Assembly: GCA_051648405.1 (NCBI GenBank)
Contig: JBOFFC010000081.1
Span: 1 to 38,920 of the forward strand
DNA: 38,920 nt
Source: JBOFFC01 sp051648405
GTDB taxonomy: Bacteria > Planctomycetota > Planctomycetia > Pirellulales > Lacipirellulaceae
Direction: 5' to 3'
The translations under genes and the position numbers were made by a program. Each line of letters opens with the position of its first letter. Position 1 is the stretch's first letter. Under the pieces are notes generated by a model. That model saw only the letters and a list, made by a program, of their open reading frames with translations. It made no database searches and was not told the DNA's origin. This document shows, piece after piece, positions 1 to 6,446 of this stretch.

Positions 1-92
1 TCAGGGGGAGGGGCCGGGGGAGGGGGCGACCCGGGTACCAGCCCGCAGCCCGTTCCGCGAAAGCGCTACGAGGGACCTGGCTGTTCAGCCCT

Positions 93-113
93 CCCCCTTC
101 CCCCTTCCCCCTT
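93..113. repeat. Tandem 7-bp repeat, CCCCCTT x3
   Basis: Three perfect copies of CCCCCTT lie upstream of the first gene. A related G-rich run (GGGGGAGGGG type) lies on the same strand at about 3-26, so the two could pair or form G-rich secondary structure. No gene is seen in 1-188 apart from these tracts. A function is not evident; it could be a slippage-prone intergenic repeat. Confidence 0.6.
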
Positions 114-188
114 CCAATCGGTTCTCATGCGCCGCCGGCGAGGCTAAGCTGGCGCGGTACTGATCCCCGACCGCGTGACCCCCTCGCC

Positions 189-593
189 GTGACCGACCCG
201 CTGATCCGCCGTGCCGATCAGGTGACGATCGCGGCCTTGCTGGTCGTGTCGCTGGCTGGGATCGTCGTCTGGTGGGTCGGCGCCGGCGGTTGGCGTGGCG
301 AGCTGGTCGAGATCGACAACCAGGCGCCGCTCGACTACCGCTTCCTGGTGGACGTGAACCGGGCCGAGTGGCCCGAGCTCGCGCAGCTCCCCGGCGTCGG
401 GCCGGAGCTCGCCCGACGGATCGTCCGCCAACGCGGCGCCGGCGCGTACCGCTCGGCCGAGGACTTGCTCGACGTGCCGGGGATCGGCCCGCGGCGGCTC
501 GAGGCGATCCGCCGCCACTTGCTGCCGATCGCGGGCGACACGCAAGTGGCCGGGGACGACGAGAAGAAGGGAACCACAGATGAACACGGATGA
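189..593 (+). CDS. ComEA-like helix-hairpin-helix protein with N-terminal membrane anchor
   Basis: This 134-residue protein starts at a GTG. Residues about 12-33 form one hydrophobic segment (VTIAALLVVSLAGIVVWW). Residues about 53-113 hold two helix-hairpin-helix motifs, seen as LPGVGPELARRI and VPGIGPRRLEAI, preceded by the VDVNRAEWPEL signature typical of ComEA and related DNA-binding proteins. The family binds double-stranded DNA non-specifically, and in competent bacteria ComEA receives DNA at the membrane. A role in DNA uptake here is inference, since no other competence gene is in the window. The last residues (GTTDEHG) and the stop codon are encoded by the left arm of the inverted repeat at 571-661, so the tail is probably a late addition. 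Confidence 0.8.
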   Translation: MTDPLIRRADQVTIAALLVVSLAGIVVWWVGAGGWRGELVEIDNQAPLDYRFLVDVNRAEWPELAQLPGVGPELARRIVRQRGAGAYRSAEDLLDVPGIGPRRLEAIRRHLLPIAGDTQVAGDDEKKGTTDEHG

Positions 594-661
594 ACGCAGA
601 TAAAGACGAAGCGGCGCTGGTGACTCCTTCATCTGCGTCAATCTGCGTTCATCGGCGGCCA
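571..661. repeat. Imperfect intergenic inverted repeat (GATGAACGCAGAT family)
   Basis: The left arm (about 571-610) contains ACCACAGATGAACACGGATG followed by AACGCAGAT. The right arm (about 623-661) contains its complement, ATCTGCGTTCATC, plus a second degenerate ATCTGCGTCA. The transcript could fold into a long hairpin. Elements built from repeated 'ACAGATGAACACGGATG' words occur in many bacterial genomes, to my recollection. The element overlaps the 3' end of the upstream gene and supplies its stop codon. Confidence 0.65.
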
Positions 662-704
662 TTCTTTCCGTAGCTTTGTTTGGTAATCACGTTCGGAGCC
701 CGCG

Positions 705-1280
705 ATGCGGATCACGATCCTCGACGGCCACCCCGACCAGACGAGCCTCACGACGGCGCTCTTGGGCGCCTACGCGCAGGGCGCGGCCAGCGGCGGGCAC
801 GAGGTGCGTCGTGTCGTCGTTCGCGACCTTCAGTTCGAGCCGGTGCTGCGCGGCTACCGGCAAGGGCGCGAGCTAGAGGCCGACCTCGCCACCGCGCAGG
901 AAGCGATCTCCTGGTGTCGGCACCTAGTGGTCGGCTACCCCGTTTGGTGGGGGGCGCCGCCGGCGCTGCTCAAGGGGTTCATCGACCGGGCGTTCCTCCC
1001 CGGCTTCGCGTTCAAGTTCCACGAGACCGACCCGTGGTGGGACCGCCTGCTAGCCGGCCGCTCGGCGCGGATGGTCGTCACGTCGGCGACCCCCGTGTGG
1101 GCGATGAACCTCGCCTATCGCAACGCGCCGATCGCCGCGACGCGCGACTCGGTGCTCGCCTTCTGCGGCTTCAAGCCGGTCCGCGTGAGCCACTTCGGCG
1201 GCGTCGGCAAGGACTTCACGCCCGAGAAGGCCCAGCCGTGGCTGGCGCGGGTGGAGAAGCTCGGGCGAGCGGGAAAATGA
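705..1280 (+). CDS. Flavodoxin-fold NAD(P)H oxidoreductase (Flavodoxin_2 family)
   Basis: This 191-residue protein has the classic N-terminal strand and FMN phosphate loop (MRITILDGHPDQTSLTTAL), followed by the YPVWWGAPPALLKGFIDR segment that marks the NQO/MdaB/KefF-type quinone reductases. These enzymes use FMN or FAD to pass two electrons from NAD(P)H to quinones or similar acceptors in the cytosol. The length fits the family, and the family assignment is strong. The physiological acceptor cannot be read from sequence. The gene stands alone: a repeat element precedes it and the convergent toxin gene ends 10 bp downstream, with no obvious terminator between them. Confidence 0.88.
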   Translation: MRITILDGHPDQTSLTTALLGAYAQGAASGGHEVRRVVVRDLQFEPVLRGYRQGRELEADLATAQEAISWCRHLVVGYPVWWGAPPALLKGFIDRAFLPGFAFKFHETDPWWDRLLAGRSARMVVTSATPVWAMNLAYRNAPIAATRDSVLAFCGFKPVRVSHFGGVGKDFTPEKAQPWLARVEKLGRAGK

Positions 1281-1290
1281 AAGAAGGCCG

Positions 1291-1587
1291 TCACTGCAGC
1301 CGGTCCGCGTCCAGCAAACGCGCGGAGTGGACGACCGTGACGACGATCGCCCGCTCCCCTTCGACGCGGTAGATCAGACGGTAGGGGCCCTGAAGCAGCT
1401 CGCGGTAGGGTCCTTCGGGGAGCTCTACGACTGGCCCGACGGAGTGCGGATGCCGTTCAAGTTGGTCCACGCGTCCCACAAGCTTCTGGGCGTAGCGACG
1501 CGCAGCGGACGGCGACCGGTCCGCGATGTAGGCGAGGATGTCTTCTAGGTCCCGAAGCGACCGCTCGGACCAAACTACGCGAGCCAT
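1291..1587 (-). CDS. ParE/RelE-family toxin
   Basis: This 98-residue protein has the family pattern: an N-terminal strand then helices (VVWSERSLRDLEDILAYIA, SAARRYAQKLVGRVDQL), a central PEGPYRELLQGPYRLIYRV block and a C-terminal VVTVVHSARL strand. ParE/RelE toxins act on DNA gyrase or on ribosome-bound mRNA; the Y-R-L-I-Y-R core does not separate the two. The pattern LEDILAYIADRSP looks more ParE-like. The start codon overlaps the end of the antitoxin gene by 13 bp, as is usual for such operons. The antitoxin would normally repress the promoter of the pair. Confidence 0.88.
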   Translation of the reverse strand: MARVVWSERSLRDLEDILAYIADRSPSAARRYAQKLVGRVDQLERHPHSVGPVVELPEGPYRELLQGPYRLIYRVEGERAIVVTVVHSARLLDADRLQ

Positions 1588-1754
1588 CGCGACAGCCTTC
1601 GCTTCGCGTCCTCGTGCTCCAGTACGCGGCCTTCGGCAACGTCCGCCTCGCCGGCCTCGATCTGCTGCCGCAGGTAGAGCTCGCCGACGAACCGATCGAC
1701 ATCGAGGTGGTCCGGCTGGGCGTCGAGCAGGTTCTGGACTGTGGTCTTTTCCAT
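1575..1754 (-). CDS. Antitoxin partner of the ParE/RelE toxin
   Basis: This small acidic-to-neutral protein of 59 residues begins MEKTTVQNLL. A longer reading from 1775 adds seven residues, but I chose the inner ATG because GGAGGA sits seven bases upstream of it. The sequence is rich in charged helix formers (RQQIEAGEADVAEGRVLEHE), typical of antitoxins that wrap ParE/RelE toxins. The EGRVLEHEDAKRRLSRWL ending matches the general 'G-x-V-x-x-H-E-x-A' pattern of CopG/ParD-like antitoxin tails. It is the first gene of the two-gene operon and overlaps the toxin start by 13 bp. Confidence 0.82.
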   Translation of the reverse strand: MEKTTVQNLLDAQPDHLDVDRFVGELYLRQQIEAGEADVAEGRVLEHEDAKRRLSRWLA

Positions 1755-1758
1755 AGCG

Positions 1759-1768
1759 TTCTCCTCCG
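1759..1768 (-). promoter_or_regulatory. Shine-Dalgarno site that fixes the antitoxin start
   Basis: On the minus strand the bases read GGAGGAGAACGCT directly before ATG at 1754. The GGAGGA core is one of the clearest ribosome-binding sites in the window, where most genes lack one. Confidence 0.7.
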
Positions 1769-1896
1769 CCGGCATTCTAGCCGAGCGACTTTCGCGTCGG
1801 AAGCAATTTCGATCCCGCCAGCGAGCTCAAGCCCGGGCGTAGGCCTCGCGACCGCCATCGGGTTCAATCAGGGGTCCCCCCGCCCGAGGCCCCCCC

Positions 1897-3978
1897 ATGC
1901 CGCAGTTCCAGCTCGTTTCCGAGTTCCAGCCCGCCGGTGACCAGCCGGCCGCGATCCGCGCGCTCGTCGAGGGCTTCCGCTCGGGCAAGAACGAGCAGGT
2001 GCTGATGGGGGTCACCGGCAGCGGCAAGACGTTCACGATGGCGAACGTCATCCAGCAGTTGCAGCGCCCGGCGCTCGTGCTGTCGCACAACAAGACGCTC
2101 GCCGCGCAGCTCTACAGCGAGTTCAAGGAGTTCTTCCCCCAGAACGCGGTCAGCTACTTCGTCAGCTACTACGACTACTACCAGCCCGAAGCCTACATCC
2201 CGCAGCGCGACATCTACATCGAGAAGGACGCGTCGATCAACGAGGAGATCGACCGCATGCGGCTCGCGACCACCAGCTCGCTGGTCAGCCGTCGCGACGT
2301 GATCGTCGTCGCCAGCGTGTCGTGCATCTACGGCTTGGGCTCGCCCGACGACTACAAGCAGATGATGGTCGGCCTGGCGGTCGGCGAGACGGTCGATCGC
2401 GACGAGGTGCTCGCGCGACTGATCGACATCCACTACCAGCGCAACGACTACGACCCGGGCCGCGGCAAGTTCCGCGTCCGCGGCGACTCGGTCGAGGTCT
2501 GGCCGGCCTACGAGGAGTTCTCGTACCGCATCGAGTTCTGGGGGGACGAGGTCGAGAAGCTTTCGATCATTGACCCCGTCTCGGGGCGCGTCGTCGATTC
2601 GCTCCAGCAGGTGTACGTCTACCCGGCAAAGCACTTCGTGCTCCCCGAGGAGCGCGTCGCCAAGGCGGTCGAGCAGATCCGGCTCGAACTGTCGGGCCGG
2701 CTCGAGCTGTTCAAGTCGCAGGGCAAGCTGCTCGAAGCGCAGCGCCTCAACGCGCGGACGCGCTACGACATCGAGATGATGCTCGAGATGGGCTACTGCC
2801 CGGGAGTCGAGAACTACAGCGGGCCGCTGTCGGGCCGCGCGCCGGGCTCGACCCCCAGCACGCTGTTCGACTTCTTCCCCAAGGACTACCTGCTGTTCGT
2901 CGACGAGAGCCACGCCACGGTGAGCCAAGTCGGCGCGATGTACAACGGCGACCGCGCGCGGAAGACGACGCTCGTCGAGCACGGCTTCCGTCTCCCCAGC
3001 GCGCTCGACAACCGGCCGCTGAAGTTCAATGAGTGGCAAGAGCGGATCGGCAACTGCGTGTACGTCAGCGCGACGCCGGCCGACTACGAGCTGTCGCGGA
3101 CCGGCGGCGAGGTTGTCGAGCAGATCGTCCGCCCCACCGGCCTGCTCGACCCGGTGATCGAGCTCTCCCCCGCGCGCGGCCAGGTGCCGCACCTGCTGGA
3201 GCGCGTCCGCGAGCGCGCGGCCGCGAACGAGCGGGTCCTCGTGACGACGCTCACCAAGCGGCTCGCCGAGGACCTCGCCGCGTACTTCACCGAGCAAGGG
3301 GTGCTCTGCAAGTGGCTGCACTCCGAGCTCGACGCGTTCGAGCGCGTCGAGCTGCTGCGCGACCTGCGGCTCGGGAAGTTCGAGGCGCTGATCGGCGTCA
3401 ATCTATTGCGCGAGGGGCTCGACCTCCCCGAGGTGTCGCTCGTGGCGATCCTCGACGCCGACAAGGAGGGGTTCTTGCGGAGCGAGACGTCGCTTATGCA
3501 GACCATCGGCCGCGCCGCGCGGAACGTCAACGCCCGCGTGATCCTCTACGGCGACAAGGTGACCGGCAGCATGCAGCGGGCGATCGACGAGACGGAGCGT
3601 CGCCGCCGCGTGCAGCAGGCGTACAACGAGGAGCACGGGATCACCCCCGAGACGATCAAGAAGGCGATCCGCGCCGGGATCGAGGGGGAAGCCGCCGCCC
3701 ACGCCCGCGCCAACGCCGCGGTGGGGATGAACGACGAGACGCGTTACGTCACCGAGGAGTACATCAACGAGCTCGAGAAGGAGATGTACGAGGCGGCCGA
3801 CCAGATGGAGTTCGAGCGCGCCGCGACCCTCCGCGACCGAATCGAGAAGATGCGCGAGTCGATCGGCCAGAGCGTGACGGCGGTCGAGGCGGGGATCAAA
3901 TCGGCGAACAACACGGGCCCCCGAGGCCGCCGCGGGGCAAAGAAGGCGAAGGTCCCGCGGCCGAAGAAGGGGGTGTGA
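1897..3978 (+). CDS. uvrB: Excinuclease ABC subunit B
   Basis: The 693-residue product is UvrB, the damage-verifying helicase-like subunit of nucleotide excision repair. UvrA loads it at lesions and it recruits UvrC for incision. Visible landmarks are Walker A GVTGSGKT (residues 38-45), the aromatic beta-hairpin region YYDYYQPEAYIP, LLFVDESH as motif II, QTIGRAARN as motif VI, and the C-terminal UVR domain (INELEKEMYEAADQMEFERA) that contacts UvrC. Length is normal (about 660-700), with a short basic tail (RRGAKKAKVPRPKK). No clear ribosome-binding site precedes the ATG. A group of three short genes follows on the same strand 19 bp after the stop. Confidence 0.97.
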   Translation: MPQFQLVSEFQPAGDQPAAIRALVEGFRSGKNEQVLMGVTGSGKTFTMANVIQQLQRPALVLSHNKTLAAQLYSEFKEFFPQNAVSYFVSYYDYYQPEAYIPQRDIYIEKDASINEEIDRMRLATTSSLVSRRDVIVVASVSCIYGLGSPDDYKQMMVGLAVGETVDRDEVLARLIDIHYQRNDYDPGRGKFRVRGDSVEVWPAYEEFSYRIEFWGDEVEKLSIIDPVSGRVVDSLQQVYVYPAKHFVLPEERVAKAVEQIRLELSGRLELFKSQGKLLEAQRLNARTRYDIEMMLEMGYCPGVENYSGPLSGRAPGSTPSTLFDFFPKDYLLFVDESHATVSQVGAMYNGDRARKTTLVEHGFRLPSALDNRPLKFNEWQERIGNCVYVSATPADYELSRTGGEVVEQIVRPTGLLDPVIELSPARGQVPHLLERVRERAAANERVLVTTLTKRLAEDLAAYFTEQGVLCKWLHSELDAFERVELLRDLRLGKFEALIGVNLLREGLDLPEVSLVAILDADKEGFLRSETSLMQTIGRAARNVNARVILYGDKVTGSMQRAIDETERRRRVQQAYNEEHGITPETIKKAIRAGIEGEAAAHARANAAVGMNDETRYVTEEYINELEKEMYEAADQMEFERAATLRDRIEKMRESIGQSVTAVEAGIKSANNTGPRGRRGAKKAKVPRPKKGV

Positions 3979-3997
3979 GGGGGGGCGGCAGGAGCGA

Positions 3998-4822
3998 GTG
4001 ACTCGGCCACGTTTCCTGGCTACGCTGTATCTTATGGGTAAGGCACGCGAACTCACATGGCGGCAGGCGATCGAGCAGGTTTTGCAGGCCTCCGACGAGC
4101 CGCTTCATGTCCAAGAGGTCGTCACATCGATTCGCGAACGCCGCTTGCGTGAGAATTTCGGCGCTACTCCGTACGCGACCGTCACATCGCATTTGCACAC
4201 CGCACTCAAGTCGACCTCCACTCGCTGCCCATGGGAGAAGGTCGGCAAAGCGACGTTTCGCTGGCGAAGCAGCGGTATGCCACTGAGCAGCGAGCCTTCG
4301 GTACAGAACGTCCCAATTGACGACTCCGACTCGGAGTCGTCGATCGTTACTTCCTTCGGGATGTTCTGGCGTCGTGATCACGTGCGGTGGGCCAACCGAC
4401 CGAGCCTTCTCGGCATGCAGCAGATCGGCGCCGAGTCGGTCAACTTCAGCGACCAGCTCGGCGTCTACTTGCTGTACGACGGCCGCGAAGCCGTTTACGT
4501 TGGCAGGGCTACCGAACGCCCCCTCGGCGTCCGCCTCTTCGAGCACACGCGCGATCGTCTCGGTTCGCGTTGGGACCGGGTCTCGTGGTTTGGCGTGCGG
4601 CCCGTCGCTGAGGACGGCTCGCTCGGCACAGTGCCCGCGACGTACAAAGCGCCAGATTTGCTGCCGGTGCTCGAAGCCGTACTCATCGAAGCGCTCGAGC
4701 CCCGCCAGAACCGCAAGCGCGGCGACGATCTGGGGGCCGTCGAATACCTGCAAGTGCTCGACGAGTCGATCCGAAACAGCCAGGCGATCGAAACAATGAT
4801 CACCGCCATCCAGTCGAAGTGA
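3998..4822 (+). CDS. HARE-HTH plus GIY-YIG domain protein, predicted nuclease
   Basis: Read from GTG at 3998 (274 residues); ATG at 4034 (MGKARELTW) is an equally good start. The N-terminal part (about 17-90) matches HARE-HTH: LTWRQAIEQVLQ, PLHVQEVVTSI, then TVTSHLHTALKS and VGKATFRW. HARE-HTH domains occur in RNA polymerase delta subunits, ASXL proteins and some restriction enzymes. The C-terminal part (about 145-235) is a GIY-YIG nuclease core: GVYLLYDG, AVYVGRATERPLGVRLFEHT, EAVLIEALEPRQN. The expected Arg, Glu and Asn are present, so it should be active. It follows uvrB by 19 bp and precedes the next gene by 10 bp. It could be a repair or a defence nuclease. Confidence 0.8.
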   Translation: MTRPRFLATLYLMGKARELTWRQAIEQVLQASDEPLHVQEVVTSIRERRLRENFGATPYATVTSHLHTALKSTSTRCPWEKVGKATFRWRSSGMPLSSEPSVQNVPIDDSDSESSIVTSFGMFWRRDHVRWANRPSLLGMQQIGAESVNFSDQLGVYLLYDGREAVYVGRATERPLGVRLFEHTRDRLGSRWDRVSWFGVRPVAEDGSLGTVPATYKAPDLLPVLEAVLIEALEPRQNRKRGDDLGAVEYLQVLDESIRNSQAIETMITAIQSK

Positions 4823-4832
4823 GGGACGTCCG

Positions 4833-5042
4833 ATGCTCAGTCAGCAGACGATACGAACCTATCAGTCGATGTCGCTTGACAAGAAGTTACAGCTTGTGCT
4901 CGACATGTGCCGCGAGTCGACGCCGTTCTTGCTGACGGGCGAGCCTGACCACGTCGCTAGGAAGTTCGCGCTGTTGAAGCGAGAGAACGACCTGCGGAAC
5001 GAGAACATGCTCCGTGCGATCGCCCGCACCCGCGAGGAATGA
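4833..5042 (+). CDS. Small conserved-looking helical protein, likely partner of the downstream nucleotidyltransferase
   Basis: This 69-residue charged protein (MLSQQTIRTYQSMSLDKKLQ at the start) appears mostly helical, with no membrane segment or known motif. A central TPFLLTGEPDHVARKFALLK stretch is followed by RENDLRNENMLRAIART. I recall similar short proteins with a 'T-P-x-L-x-G-x-P-x-x-V-x-R-x-F-x-L-L' core directly upstream of nucleotidyltransferase genes in planctomycetes and acidobacteria, but could not check this. It starts 10 bp after the GIY-YIG gene and ends one base before the next start codon. An antitoxin-like or chaperone-like role is inference. Its base composition is visibly less GC-rich than uvrB (about 52% in the line at 4861-4920). 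Confidence 0.7.
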   Translation: MLSQQTIRTYQSMSLDKKLQLVLDMCRESTPFLLTGEPDHVARKFALLKRENDLRNENMLRAIARTREE

Positions 5043-5043
5043 G

Positions 5044-5616
5044 ATGCCCACGATCGAGGAAGTCGAGGAATCACTGCTGGCGATCGTCGCGCTCCTGGAT
5101 CGCGAACGCATCCGCTACGCGGTGATGGGAGGTCTCGCCGTTCGGGTCTACACGATCCCGCGAGCGACGCAGGACGTCGATATCACGATCGAGGTCGAAG
5201 AAGACCGGCTTCCGAACCTTCGCGACGCGCTGTACGACGCGGGTTGTTCGATCCCACCGGTCTACGACTCCGGTTGGCTGGACCGAGTCGCCGGGATGCC
5301 GCTCTTCAAGGTCGCCCGCCACGTGGATAGCGGGGTGGTCGACGTCGATCTGTTCGTCGTCGAGTCAGCGTTTCAGGCAAGTATGCTCCGCAGGACAGTG
5401 CGCACCGAGCTGAAGGGCCGCACGATCTGGCTGGTGAGCCCGGAAGACCTTGTTCTGCTGAAGCTCGCCGCCGATCGGCCCCGCGACCGAATCGACGTGC
5501 AGGACCTGCTCTTCGCTCTCGGCGACCTCGACGAAGCGTACCTCGACCAATGGGCCGAGCGGCTGGGGGTGACCACGCACCTCGCCACGGCCGTCGAGGA
5601 GTTCCGCCGGCCGTAG
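5044..5616 (+). CDS. Nucleotidyltransferase of the AbiEii/MNT-like fold
   Basis: The 190-residue product starts at ATG 5044, one base after the preceding stop. A longer reading from 5014 would overlap that gene. It carries the pol-beta nucleotidyltransferase signature: YAVMGGLAVRVY (the Gly-Gly-x-Ala loop), TQDVDITIEV (two acidic ligands), VDVDLFVVES (third acid), and the later LVSPEDLVLLKLAADRPRD-x-x-D block seen in DUF6036 and AbiEii-related proteins. Such enzymes transfer nucleotides to proteins or tRNA, and several act as toxins or antitoxins in two-gene systems. All three expected acids are present. Substrate and biological role are unknown. It closes the uvrB-downstream gene group. Confidence 0.85.
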   Translation: MPTIEEVEESLLAIVALLDRERIRYAVMGGLAVRVYTIPRATQDVDITIEVEEDRLPNLRDALYDAGCSIPPVYDSGWLDRVAGMPLFKVARHVDSGVVDVDLFVVESAFQASMLRRTVRTELKGRTIWLVSPEDLVLLKLAADRPRDRIDVQDLLFALGDLDEAYLDQWAERLGVTTHLATAVEEFRRP

Positions 5617-5706
5617 TTGGGGTGCGACGATTGACCGCGGTCCGGTAGCGGCCGCAGAAGGTTAGACTCTGCGTCGTTAGCCCCCGATCGCGCGCACCTC
5701 CCTTTC

Positions 5707-6177
5707 ATGAGCAAGAAGCAACGCCCACTCGACCTCCGCTCCCTCGACGACGTCGCCGACGAAGTGCGGCGCCTCCGCGACGGCGGCTACACGCCGAGCG
5801 GAAGGTGGAACCTGTCGCAAGCTTGCGACCACTTGCACGAGACGATGCGAATCGGGCTCGACGGCGACCAACCGCGGGTCCCCTGGCTCGCGCGGAAGGT
5901 GATGGGGGTGCTGTTCCGCCGCCGGGTCCTTCCGTCACGAGCGATGCGGGCGGGGATCCCGACGATCTCGCGCCTGACGCCCGATTCGATCACCGAGGAC
6001 GATCCCGCGCGGGTAGACCGCTGCCTCGCCACACTCGCCGAGGCCCGCGACTTCGCCGGACCGATCCGCGAGTACCCGCTGTTCGACGGGATCACGCTCG
6101 ACGAGTGGAAGGAGCTAATGGTCGTCCACTCGCAACACCACCTCGCGTTCCTCTGGCCCAGCTCGACAGGGCGCTAG
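5707..6177 (+). CDS. DUF1569 (DinB-like four-helix) protein
   Basis: The 156-residue protein matches DUF1569, a DinB/YfiT-like four-helix family common in planctomycetes. Characteristic pieces are the opening LRSLDDVADEVRRLRDGGY, the metal-site helix WNLSQACDHLHETM and the C-terminal VVHSQHHLAFLW, which together offer the three histidines expected for a metal site. The function of DUF1569 is not established; related DinB-fold proteins act as thiol-dependent transferases. The start is the first ATG in frame. The stop codon overlaps the stop of the convergent downstream gene in a shared CTAG (6174-6177). Confidence 0.82.
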   Translation: MSKKQRPLDLRSLDDVADEVRRLRDGGYTPSGRWNLSQACDHLHETMRIGLDGDQPRVPWLARKVMGVLFRRRVLPSRAMRAGIPTISRLTPDSITEDDPARVDRCLATLAEARDFAGPIREYPLFDGITLDEWKELMVVHSQHHLAFLWPSSTGR

Positions 6178-6446
6178 CGATCCAGCAGCGACAACCGGCG
6201 TTCGAGGCGCCGCTTCTCGGCGGGGGTCACGTCGAGCCACGACTTCCCGCCGAGCGCCCCGTGCAGCGCCCAGAGCAGGTTGCGGCTGGGGCGCACGCCG
6301 GTCGCCTTCACACGCAAGAACGCGGGCGCCGCTCTGAGCTCGCGCAGTCGCTCGGCTGTTTCGATCCCCGCCGCGCGCAGCCACGACGCCGACTTCGGCC
6401 CGAGGTTCGGGAGCGACTCGATCGGTTCGCCGAAGGTGGGGTTCAC
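6174..6446 (-). CDS. TfoX C-terminal-like (helix-hairpin-helix) protein
   Basis: The 90-residue product begins at a GTG whose last bases form the stop codon of the upstream phosphoesterase gene (GTGA overlap, 6443-6446). A longer reading to 6521 would overlap that gene by 79 bases and is less likely. The core IESLPNLGPKSASWLRAAGI followed by ETAERLRELRA is the TfoX C-terminal helix-hairpin-helix pattern. The ending (LLWALHGALGGKSWLDVTPA then EKRRLERRL) also fits stand-alone TfoX_C proteins. The full-length regulator Sxy/TfoX controls competence in gammaproteobacteria, but the isolated domain has no assigned role. Coupling to a phosphoesterase gene gives no clear hint. Confidence 0.8.
   Translation of the reverse strand: MNPTFGEPIESLPNLGPKSASWLRAAGIETAERLRELRAAPAFLRVKATGVRPSRNLLWALHGALGGKSWLDVTPAEKRRLERRLSLLDR

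Noticed and set aside
93..113. Heptamer repeat as a CRISPR array
   Set aside because: Units are 7 bp with no spacers and there are no cas genes; it is a simple tandem repeat.
1864..3321. Long minus-strand open frame over uvrB
   Set aside because: It lies fully antisense to a clear uvrB gene; its low-complexity composition follows from codon bias on the other strand.
5631..5668. TTGACC and TAGACT as promoter of the DUF1569 gene
   Set aside because: The spacing between the two hexamers is 26 bp, too long for a sigma-70 promoter.
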